Positions 1 to 6,119 of a DNA stretch of 18,379 bases are shown one piece after another. The stretch is from positions 1-18,379 of the forward strand of contig WJIV01000097.1 in NCBI GenBank assembly GCA_014730055.1, read 5' to 3'. A program made the position numbers and the translations under genes. The DNA is from Candidatus Bathyarchaeota archaeon (GTDB taxonomy: Archaea; Thermoproteota; Bathyarchaeia; TCS64). Each line of letters starts with the position of its first letter. Position 1 is the first letter of the stretch. Under the pieces are notes generated by a model. It was given only the letters and a program-made list of their open reading frames with translations, ran no database searches and was not told the DNA's origin.

Positions 1-731
1 CCCTCACCAATCATCTGGACAGTAAGAGGGTATATCCTCCAATCACCTTTTCGCTTTAACATCTCCTGGTGCTTATCAACCACATTCCTTAATTTATCAA
101 TATCTTGCTTCAGTTCATCCACTGTTACGCCCGGAGGGAGTTCCACTTTTACTGGCTCTGATATAAGGAGGATCTCCCCGTGATCCACTTTCCTTCTTAC
201 GATGTGAGTGGTTGAGCGTAGCTCATTCTCCCCCTCTAGGATAGCTTCCTCTACTACATGTATTCCTGTATATTTTCTTTCCTTACCCTTCATTATGGTC
301 AAGTCAGCGGGATGAACATTGATTATTCTGCCTGAGTAAGCTTCGAGGATGGGGGCGGTCATTATACTCATGTAACCTGCATTCGCAATAAGATCGATAT
401 TAAAGGGATCTATGGTTTCCTTGACCTGCATGTCAAACTCAGGGCGCAAAGACAGATCGCTACGTTTAGCTCCTCTTTCAGCGTAAAAATCCCTTATGTC
501 GATGCTCTCGTGGGATATACTGTACTCATCGGCGATATCTTTCGCCCTACACATCTTTTCACCTCCCTTGCGGATCCTGCTATCCCTAACGTCGCTAAAA
601 ATCAAGATCACTCTGTAAGATGAATCATCTTCAAGGGATCTCTCAATAATTTTACGTGCATTAGTGCCAGAGCCGGATACAAAGCAGGCAACCCTCATAA
701 TCCCCTCTTCGGGATCATACATTAGACTCAT
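1..731 (-). CDS. purN: Phosphoribosylglycinamide formyltransferase (PurN-type), 3'-truncated by window edge
   Basis: Reading the minus strand from ATG at 731 gives an open frame of 243 codons that runs off the left edge. The N-terminus has the nucleotide-binding GSGTN motif (residues 20-24). Further on are NVHPADL (N138, H140) and VDHGEIL (D183), matching the catalytic Asn-His-Asp triad of GAR transformylase, which transfers a formyl group from 10-formyl-THF to GAR in purine synthesis. In-frame ATGs lie at 731, 722 and 698. I prefer 731 because a TTATAT box lies about 25 nt upstream (754-759), fitting a leaderless message, and the MYDPEEGIMRVA lead-in resembles the longer archaeal and bacterial form of this family. 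The domain between residues 60 and 110 is longer than in E. coli PurN. The C-terminus is not visible. Confident for the fold; GAR as substrate is inferred from the family. Confidence 0.85.
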   Translation of the reverse strand, partial: MSLMYDPEEGIMRVACFVSGSGTNARKIIERSLEDDSSYRVILIFSDVRDSRIRKGGEKMCRAKDIADEYSISHESIDIRDFYAERGAKRSDLSLRPEFDMQVKETIDPFNIDLIANAGYMSIMTAPILEAYSGRIINVHPADLTIMKGKERKYTGIHVVEEAILEGENELRSTTHIVRRKVDHGEILLISEPVKVELPPGVTVDELKQDIDKLRNVVDKHQEMLKRKGDWRIYPLTVQMIGE

Positions 732-753
732 GATTTTGGTTTTAATTAAATTG

Positions 754-759
754 ATATAA
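754..759 (-). promoter_or_regulatory. TATA box of purN
   Basis: TTATAT on the minus strand, centred about 25 nt upstream of the ATG at 731. This spacing places transcription initiation at or next to the start codon, so a leaderless mRNA is likely. No Shine-Dalgarno-like sequence precedes this ATG. Confidence 0.5.
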
Positions 760-844
760 GAATCTTAGGGCCACTTTCACATATCTCTCAGAGGAGCCAA
801 TATGCGTTCCCCTTTTAAACAAAGAAATCAAAAAATTCCGTAGA

Positions 845-1006
845 ATGGCTCAAGAATATGCTCTAAAATCAAAAAAGAAACAGAATGACAAATCAGCTCT
901 CACAACCTGCGAAAATTGTAAGCACATTGTACCTAAAACTATGTTATGTCTATATTGCGGTGAGCCAATATTGTTCAAGATGCCCAAGTCACTGGATGAA
1001 AAATAG
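845..1006 (+). CDS. 53-aa zinc-ribbon miniprotein
   Basis: A short open frame from ATG 845 to TAG 1004-1006 encodes 53 residues. The N-terminal ~20 residues are Lys/Gln-rich and hydrophilic. The core is CENC (C22, C25) and CLYC (C35, C38), a CxxC-x9-CxxC arrangement typical of a small treble-clef or zinc-ribbon knuckle, followed by GEPI. A TTTTAAA element at 813-819 sits about 28 nt before the ATG, supporting this start and a leaderless transcript. It is divergent from purN and 41 nt upstream of the M55 peptidase. Function is unknown. Zinc binding is inferred from the four cysteines. By memory the CENCK...PKTMLCLYCG pattern resembles small thaumarchaeal and bathyarchaeal proteins, which would make it a conserved gene, but I cannot check this. 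Confidence 0.7.
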   Translation: MAQEYALKSKKKQNDKSALTTCENCKHIVPKTMLCLYCGEPILFKMPKSLDEK

Positions 1007-1047
1007 GCTAGGAAAAATCTGTTAAACCCTTGATAAGTATAATACCC

Positions 1048-1884
1048 ATGCCAAACGTTGAAAAGATCTTCATATCCATCGATATGGAGGGTATAAGTGG
1101 AATAGTTGACTGGAGTGAAGTCAACCATAAGGAAAATGAGTATAGTTTCGCTAGGAAACTCATGGTAGGTGATCTAAACTCAGTTATTGAGGGAGCCTTA
1201 GATTCGGGTGTCAAAGAGGTTATGGTCAGTGATGCTCATGGTAGAATGAGAAATCTTAGACCGGAGGATGTTCATGAATCAGCTTACCTAGTTAGAGGTA
1301 GTCCCAAACCAAACGCCATGATGGAGGGAATTAACGAGGATTTTGACGCAGCTCTTTACGTAGGATATCACAGTATGAAGGGAACCAAGAATGGGATCAT
1401 GTGTCATACCATATCGGGTAGTGCTGTAGATGGTATCTGGATAAACGGGAGAGAGACAGGAGAATTTGGACTTAATTCAGCTCTTGCTGGGTCTTTCAGT
1501 GTTCCATCAATTTTCCTCGCTGGAGATGAGGCAGCGACGAGAGAAGCTGAGAACTTTGTGGAAGGGATAACTACTGCAACTGTAAAATGGGCAGTTGGAA
1601 GATATGCTGCCAAGTGCCTGCACCCAAAGGAGAGTGGTAAGCTGATTAAGTCAAAAGTAAAGGAAGCTCTAAGTAGACAGCTGCCCCCGCCAAGAAAAGT
1701 AGAGGAGCCAGTTGAGGTAAAGATAAGATTCGCTTCTAGTACAATGTGTGACGTAGTTGATCTTATGCCTAGCTTTGAGCGAAGAGATGGGAGAATAATG
1801 ATAGGGACCTTCCAGGATTATCCTACAGCAGTCAACGCTTTGAGAGCAGCCATCTACTTAGCAGGTGCAGCAGAGAGAAGATAA
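1048..1884 (+). CDS. M55-family D-aminopeptidase (DppA-like)
   Basis: A 278-aa protein of the DppA (M55) zinc peptidase family, which removes N-terminal D-amino acids from short peptides and assembles as a large ring. Motifs appear in family order: DMEG (D12, E14), SDAHG (H64), VGYHSM (H108), CHTISG (H120) and NGRETGEFG (E136). These match the metal ligands D8, E10, H60, H104 and E133 of B. subtilis DppA. Length matches the family. A TTG at 1030 would add six residues, but ATG 1048 puts IFISIDMEG at the usual distance from the N-terminus and lies about 24 nt after a GTTAAA box (1021-1026). There is no signal peptide, so it should be cytoplasmic. No peptide transporter gene is adjacent, unlike the B. 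subtilis dpp operon. The substrate in this archaeon is unknown. Confidence 0.85.
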   Translation: MPNVEKIFISIDMEGISGIVDWSEVNHKENEYSFARKLMVGDLNSVIEGALDSGVKEVMVSDAHGRMRNLRPEDVHESAYLVRGSPKPNAMMEGINEDFDAALYVGYHSMKGTKNGIMCHTISGSAVDGIWINGRETGEFGLNSALAGSFSVPSIFLAGDEAATREAENFVEGITTATVKWAVGRYAAKCLHPKESGKLIKSKVKEALSRQLPPPRKVEEPVEVKIRFASSTMCDVVDLMPSFERRDGRIMIGTFQDYPTAVNALRAAIYLAGAAERR

Positions 1885-1974
1885 TCTTATCATAATCCTC
1901 CCTTTAAAATTTTGATAAAGTATCTTATTCATCTTAGTATCTATATTTTTGTTAGTTTAACTCTTTCTCTTAAA

Positions 1975-1991
1975 ATAATCTAATAGATTAT
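1975..1991. promoter_or_regulatory. Perfect 17-nt palindrome abutting a TATA box (putative RHH operator)
   Basis: ATAATCTA-A-TAGATTAT is a perfect inverted repeat of two 8-nt arms around one central base. Its right arm overlaps the TTATATATA box (1988-1996) of the following ribbon-helix-helix gene, and its left arm covers the expected BRE position. RHH proteins bind such palindromes as paired dimers, so autorepression by blocking TBP/TFB is the natural inference. Function is unproven; AT-rich intergenic DNA raises the chance of coincidental symmetry. Confidence 0.5.
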
Positions 1992-1996
1992 ATATA
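1988..1996 (+). promoter_or_regulatory. TATA box of the RHH gene
   Basis: TTATATATA is the strongest TATA-like element in the 1885-2029 gap. It lies 26 nt before a TTG at 2018 and about 38 nt before GTG 2030. A second TTAAAC element (1998-2003) is about 30 nt before GTG 2030. The rest of the gap is T-rich, with a T5 run near 1956-1960, and shows no other gene. Confidence 0.5.
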
Positions 1997-2029
1997 GTTA
2001 AACAAACTAGTTAATTCTTGGGTTTGCTT

Positions 2030-2572
2030 GTGTCTGACCATACAACGAGAACGATCAGAATAGACACAGACTATGATAAGGTCCTGAGGTTTGAGGCAGA
2101 GAGGAGAGGTTTGAGCGTTAACTCGATTATTGAGGAATTGATTGATCGATATGTGTATAATGATAGATTCTTCTTGAATGAGAACCTAATTAGTCTGGCG
2201 CCATCGACTTTAGCTTCATTACTGGAAGGTTTGAGCCATGAGGAGATTAATGACTCAGGTAGAATTGCGGGAAGACTGAGGGCAAGAGATAACCTTTTGA
2301 TTCGGGGCATGACCCTTAACTATAATTCTTTGAAGTGGTTTATTCTCAATGTTCTTGACAATTATAGTGGGTGGTTCAGTTGTAGTTATCACGAGATGGA
2401 TGATGACTATATGTTCCATTTAAGGCATAATATAGGTACGAGATGGAGCTATTTTGTTCAATCTTATCTAGAATCTATGGTAGAAAACTTACTAGAAATA
2501 TCCTTAGATGCAGAAATTCTAGATAGCACTGTGACACTTAGGATCCCTAAAAAATGTTGTAAATTTTACTAA
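2030..2572 (+). CDS. Ribbon-helix-helix (Arc/CopG) regulator with unknown C-terminal domain
   Basis: About 180 aa. Residues ~5-42 form a ribbon-helix-helix DNA-binding domain: a TRTIRID beta strand, a first helix (YDKVLRFEAERRG), then the SVNSIIEELIDRYV helix. The ~135-residue C-terminal part is not a family I can name. It is alpha/beta, with LRHNIGTRWSYFVQSYLESM followed by an apparent beta strand VTLRIPKK, which may be a ligand-sensing or oligomerisation domain. In-frame starts are TTG 2018, TTG 2024 and GTG 2030. I prefer GTG 2030 because MSDHTTRTIRI is a normal RHH beginning, although TATA spacing also allows 2018. The upstream palindrome suggests autoregulation. The tlpA-ccdA-like pair lies downstream on the same strand and could be a target. 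No toxin gene is adjacent, so it is probably a transcription factor, not an antitoxin. Confidence 0.75.
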   Translation: MSDHTTRTIRIDTDYDKVLRFEAERRGLSVNSIIEELIDRYVYNDRFFLNENLISLAPSTLASLLEGLSHEEINDSGRIAGRLRARDNLLIRGMTLNYNSLKWFILNVLDNYSGWFSCSYHEMDDDYMFHLRHNIGTRWSYFVQSYLESMVENLLEISLDAEILDSTVTLRIPKKCCKFY

Positions 2573-2601
2573 AAACACTTAAAATTATATTGTCTAATGC
2601 A

Positions 2602-2627
2602 GGTGAACATCTTTCACCATCTTTTTT
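2602..2627 (+). terminator. Stem-loop plus T-run after the RHH gene
   Basis: GGTGAA (2602-2607), loop CATCT and TTCACC (2613-2618) form a 6-bp stem, followed after three bases by six T residues (2622-2627). This resembles an intrinsic terminator 30 nt past the RHH stop codon. The T-run also sits 24-29 nt before the next start, so it could serve as that gene's TATA-like element, and the inverted repeat could instead be an operator. Confidence 0.4.
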
Positions 2628-2650
2628 AGTTATCGTACCTCGGAATATTT

Positions 2651-3166
2651 GTGACACCCAGCAGAAGGAACATAATCATTATATCCCTATTTATAATCTT
2701 AATTGCTCTTGGATTATATTGGAACAATCAACGGAGAAACATCAATAATTTTGAGAAGGGTACAACTGTCGGAAACTCCCCAATAGACTACGATTTCCAA
2801 GATGTTGATGGCGAAGATTTCTCCTTCAGCGACTATCATGGCAGTTTCCTAGTTATAGATTTCATGGCTCCATGGTGCGAACCATGTAAAGACCAGATAC
2901 AAATTCTGAGAGAAATAGATGAGATACCTGATGTTGAGATAGTTAGTATAAACATAGATCCAAGGTACGATATATCATATCTGAAGAATTTCAAATCTGA
3001 ACATAAAATAGATTGGAACTTTGCTCATAGCCCCGAGGCGGGTCTTGAATACGAAGTATCCGCTATTCCTTCGATCCTTCTAGTGGATAAAGAGGGAAAG
3101 ATTGTATATAGGAGCTTTTTTACGCCCAGGGTTCACTTCGAACAGCTTTTTGAGAAATATGGATGA
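2651..3166 (+). CDS. Membrane-anchored TlpA/ResA-like thioredoxin
   Basis: 171 aa from a GTG start; no in-frame ATG exists near the N-terminus. After an Arg-containing N-terminus, residues ~8-23 (IIIISLFIILIALGLY) are one membrane segment that should anchor the protein with its thioredoxin fold outside. The fold shows DFQDVDGEDFSFSDY, then the redox motif WCEPC (residues 75-79, C76 and C79) and the cis-proline loop AIPS (P140). This is the TlpA/ResA/CcmG group of extracytoplasmic disulfide reductases or exchangers. Its stop overlaps the start of the CcdA-like gene, so the two are co-transcribed and probably form an electron relay: cytoplasmic thioredoxin to CcdA to this protein to an outside disulfide target. 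The target is not visible here; no cytochrome c maturation gene is nearby. Confidence 0.85.
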   Translation: MTPSRRNIIIISLFIILIALGLYWNNQRRNINNFEKGTTVGNSPIDYDFQDVDGEDFSFSDYHGSFLVIDFMAPWCEPCKDQIQILREIDEIPDVEIVSINIDPRYDISYLKNFKSEHKIDWNFAHSPEAGLEYEVSAIPSILLVDKEGKIVYRSFFTPRVHFEQLFEKYG

Positions 3167-3831
3167 GACATATAATGGCTCTGGCACATTTAGGACTGGC
3201 ATTTACCGCTGGATTCATGGCAACATTAGCCCCATGCGCACTGCCTATGTTACCAAGCTACATCGCCTACTATCTTAACCTTGATGAAGAACGCAATCTC
3301 AGCAGATCTCTTATTTTTTCAGTGACGACTGTAATTGGTTTCCTCACCCTTTACATTTTGATAGGTCTACTTCCCAGTGTAATCGTAAACCGTATAGCTT
3401 CTAGGCTAGATCTTGTGATACCGTTTATTGGGGGCTTTTTAATTCTTATTGGCTTAATGAATGTTTTCAGCAATTTGACAGATAGGATTCCTATGCTCTC
3501 GCTTAAGGCCCCGGAGAAATCGGGAATTAGTTCATTCTATATATATGGTCTTGGCTATGGAGCTGCTAGTCTGAGCTGCAGCTTCCCCATTTTCATACTT
3601 TTAGTACTTCAATCAGCCTCCGCAGGAGGACCTCTGGATGTGATAATCATGTTTCTGGTTTATGGGTTAGGAGCAGCGGCAATGATTGTACCTCTTACTT
3701 TAGCTTTGTCATATAGTAAAGAAGTAATTTACTCACGATTAATGGAGTATCTGCCCTATGTAAAAAAGGCTAATTCAGTAATCCTGATAATTGCTGGTTT
3801 GTATATGATATATTACAGCTATGTAAACTAA
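3163..3831 (+). CDS. ccdA: CcdA/DsbD-type thiol:disulfide membrane transporter
   Basis: 222 aa with about six hydrophobic segments. The two family motifs are present: LAPCALPMLPSY (C25, first segment) and GAASLSCSFPIF (C139, fourth segment). This Cys pair moves reducing equivalents across the membrane in CcdA and the central domain of DsbD. The length matches stand-alone CcdA. The ATG at 3163 overlaps the TGA of the thioredoxin gene by four bases (ATGA), indicating translational coupling. A second in-frame ATG at 3175 would shorten it by four residues. The pairing with a TlpA-like protein is the standard arrangement for supplying electrons to the outer face of the membrane. Confidence 0.88.
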   Translation: MRHIMALAHLGLAFTAGFMATLAPCALPMLPSYIAYYLNLDEERNLSRSLIFSVTTVIGFLTLYILIGLLPSVIVNRIASRLDLVIPFIGGFLILIGLMNVFSNLTDRIPMLSLKAPEKSGISSFYIYGLGYGAASLSCSFPIFILLVLQSASAGGPLDVIIMFLVYGLGAAAMIVPLTLALSYSKEVIYSRLMEYLPYVKKANSVILIIAGLYMIYYSYVN

Positions 3832-3911
3832 TACCAAGCTATCATTTGATAAGGATCTGGAACTTATCGAAACTATTTAGAGTCTAAATCAACATTTCTT
3901 ATCTGATTATT

Positions 3912-4796
3912 ATGAAGAAGATTGGTTTCATAGGACTCGGATTAATGGGTACCGGAATGTCAAAGAATCTGCTGAAAGCCGGATATGAAGTGACAGTTTG
4001 GAACAGAACTGCAAGTAAGATGGATCCACTGGTAGAAGCTGGGGCTAAGGCAGCCAAGAATCCTAAAGAAGTTGCTCAGAATAGCGATGTTGTTGTAACT
4101 ATTGTAACGGATAGCCCGGATGTTGAAGAGGTTCTTCTAGGCTCTGATGGTGCATTCTATGGGGCTAAAAAGGGCGATGTTTTCATTGACATGAGCACAA
4201 TCAGTCCAATAGCAACAAGGGAGATAGCTGAGAAACTATCTGAAAAAGGAATTGAGATGCTTGATGCACCAGTCAGCGGAGGTGTAATAGGGGCTAATAA
4301 TGGCACACTTAGTATTATGGTTGGCGGAAAAGAACAGATATACAGAGAAAATAGGCCTATCCTAGAAGCCATGGGTAAAACAATTACATATATTGGAGGA
4401 AACGGTGATGGCCAGGTCTGCAAGGCGGTCAACCAGATACTAGTGGGTACTACAATGCTCGGGGTAGCTGAAGCCCTGGTCTTCGCAGCTAAAGCCGGTG
4501 TAAACATTGAGAAAGTACATGAAGCAGTAAGCGGAGGAGCAGCCGGAAGCTGGCAATTAAGCAATAACGGAGCAAGACTACTCAAAGGAGACCATGAACC
4601 CGGATTCAAGATAAAAGACTACATAAAGGATCTAGGAATAATAATGGAGACAGCGGCAGAAAACAAGATGCCCCTGCCATCTACCAGTATGGTTTTTCAG
4701 ATGTTCCGTCACTGCGACGCCATGGGAATGAGGGATAAAGGAACCCAGGCTGTATCCGTCGCGATAGAAAAACTAGCAGGTAAGAACATAAAGTAG
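3912..4796 (+). CDS. Beta-hydroxyacid dehydrogenase (3-hydroxyisobutyrate dehydrogenase / tartronate-semialdehyde reductase family)
   Basis: 294 aa. The N-terminal Rossmann fold begins with IGFIGLGLMGTGM (GxGxxG). WNRT at residues 30-33 replaces the acidic residue expected for NAD, which points to NADP, as in GLYR/GarR-type enzymes. Substrate-binding DAPVSGG lies at 118-124. The catalytic region GQVCKAVNQ contains K171 and N174. The C-terminal all-alpha domain is complete, so the enzyme is full length. It reduces a short-chain semialdehyde, or oxidises a beta-hydroxyacid; glyoxylate, succinic semialdehyde or tartronate semialdehyde are possible, and the sequence does not decide. No pathway partners are adjacent. 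The upstream gap (3832-3911) has three GATAAG-type repeats and a weak TCTAAAT element about 25-29 nt before the start. Confidence 0.85.
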   Translation: MKKIGFIGLGLMGTGMSKNLLKAGYEVTVWNRTASKMDPLVEAGAKAAKNPKEVAQNSDVVVTIVTDSPDVEEVLLGSDGAFYGAKKGDVFIDMSTISPIATREIAEKLSEKGIEMLDAPVSGGVIGANNGTLSIMVGGKEQIYRENRPILEAMGKTITYIGGNGDGQVCKAVNQILVGTTMLGVAEALVFAAKAGVNIEKVHEAVSGGAAGSWQLSNNGARLLKGDHEPGFKIKDYIKDLGIIMETAAENKMPLPSTSMVFQMFRHCDAMGMRDKGTQAVSVAIEKLAGKNIK

Positions 4797-4811
4797 TCTC
4801 TATTTATTTCC

Positions 4812-4818
4812 TAATATA
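4812..4818 (+). promoter_or_regulatory. TATA box of the CDF transporter gene
   Basis: TAATATA is centred about 24 nt before ATG 4839 with no Shine-Dalgarno-like sequence between them. This fits a leaderless message and supports this start codon, and argues for transcription independent of the dehydrogenase gene ending at 4796. Confidence 0.45.
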
Positions 4819-4838
4819 CTTAATTCAACTGATAAACT

Positions 4839-6119
4839 ATGAGTAGAGATGCTTTACTAGATAAGGGTGAACGAACAGCCAAGATTGGGATGATGATTGT
4901 GTTCCTTATTGGAGTAGCCAAAGGAACAGTAGGGCTTCTCTCAGGTAGTGTTGCAGTTATAGCGCAAACAGTTGATTCACTCACTGATCTTTTTTCACTA
5001 ATAACAGTTTTTATTGGCTTACGCTTATCAAAGAGGCCTCCCTCAGAGCGTTTTCCTTATGGTTTCTATAAAGCCGAGACAATTGTGAGTCTCATCGTAG
5101 CTATTCTACTTATATTTACAGGAAGCGAGATTGTAAGACGCTCTATTCTTCAGGTACTTAATCCAAGCCCATTACTAATGTCCACTGTTATTCTTATCGT
5201 AGTGGGCACCTCAATACCACTACTTTACTGGCTCTCAGAATACACAAGAAATGTCGGAGATGAAATTAACTCTCAGTCACTTAAAAACCAGGCAGCTGAC
5301 TTCAAGGCAGATGTATACGCCTCATTTCTTGTACTTGTAGGTGTTGGATCAAGCTATATCGGTTATCCCTCCATCGAAGGAATAATGGGAATAGTAATCA
5401 GTATCTTTATCCTGAGAATGGGTCTCAGGTTAGCTTGGAACTCACTCCTTGGTTTAATGGATGCAGTGGAAGACCCCGATCAAATGCTAAGAATAAAGGA
5501 AATTGCCGAAGAAACAAAGGGAGTTAGAAAAGCATATGATATAAGATGCCGTAAAACTGGGCCCTTCTGCATGGGGGAGCTTACAATCGGTGTTGAGAGG
5601 CGACTCTCCGTAGACCAAGCACATCAACTATCTGAGAGGGTAGAAAAGAGAGTAAAGAAGGAAATCCCAGAGATTGAATCGATTGTCATTCATATAGAGC
5701 CGATAGAGGAGACTGAATACATCATCTCTATACCCGTTGAAGAAGATAAAGGGCTTGAATCACAGACATTACATCATTTCGGTGAAGCTCCATTCTTTAT
5801 CTTCATCAGGTACACTGATAATCAGATAAAAGATTGGAAAACTAGAAAGAATCCCTCCCTTGATATGGAGAAGAGAAGGGGTATAGCTATAACAGAGATG
5901 ATACAAGAAGAGGAAGCGAACACCCTTCTAACAGGGAGTATAGGTGAGGGGCCTTTTCATATTCTTACTGATTCTTTCGTACAGATATATCATTTACCAG
6001 AGGATATGAGTGCAAGAAAAGCTGTCGAGAGATTCGTGAATAATGAATTCTCTAGATACACGGATCCAAGTGATTCAGAAAGCTTTGAGATTAGGAATGG
6101 TCCCGCCCCCGGGAGTTGA
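4839..6119 (+). CDS. CDF cation efflux transporter fused to a NifX/FeMo-co-binding-like domain
   Basis: 426 aa. Residues ~10-205 form the six-helix cation diffusion facilitator domain. The transport-site motifs are QTVDSLTD (D46, D50) and AADFKADVY (D154, D158). YiiP and ZitB have His at the first position of the second motif, while DxxxD in both helices is typical of Mn-type CDFs, so Mn2+ (or Fe2+) export is more likely than Zn2+. Residues ~210-290 are the cytoplasmic dimerisation domain. Residues ~295-402 match the dinitrogenase Fe-Mo cofactor (NifX/NifB C-terminal) fold: HHFGEAPFFIFI, then RGIAITEMI and LLTGSIGEGPFHIL. This extra domain probably senses or buffers metal. The last seven codons and the stop lie inside the convergent tRNA-Tyr gene. 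Confidence 0.87.
   Translation: MSRDALLDKGERTAKIGMMIVFLIGVAKGTVGLLSGSVAVIAQTVDSLTDLFSLITVFIGLRLSKRPPSERFPYGFYKAETIVSLIVAILLIFTGSEIVRRSILQVLNPSPLLMSTVILIVVGTSIPLLYWLSEYTRNVGDEINSQSLKNQAADFKADVYASFLVLVGVGSSYIGYPSIEGIMGIVISIFILRMGLRLAWNSLLGLMDAVEDPDQMLRIKEIAEETKGVRKAYDIRCRKTGPFCMGELTIGVERRLSVDQAHQLSERVEKRVKKEIPEIESIVIHIEPIEETEYIISIPVEEDKGLESQTLHHFGEAPFFIFIRYTDNQIKDWKTRKNPSLDMEKRRGIAITEMIQEEEANTLLTGSIGEGPFHILTDSFVQIYHLPEDMSARKAVERFVNNEFSRYTDPSDSESFEIRNGPAPGS

Noticed and set aside
2030..2572. RHH protein as the antitoxin of a toxin-antitoxin pair
   Set aside because: No toxin-like gene is adjacent; the neighbour is a membrane thioredoxin, and the protein has a large extra domain not seen in short RHH antitoxins.
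4157..4609. 150-aa minus-strand open frame opposite the dehydrogenase
   Set aside because: Pro/Ser/Leu-rich shadow of a clear coding frame; it lacks any family motif and its own promoter.
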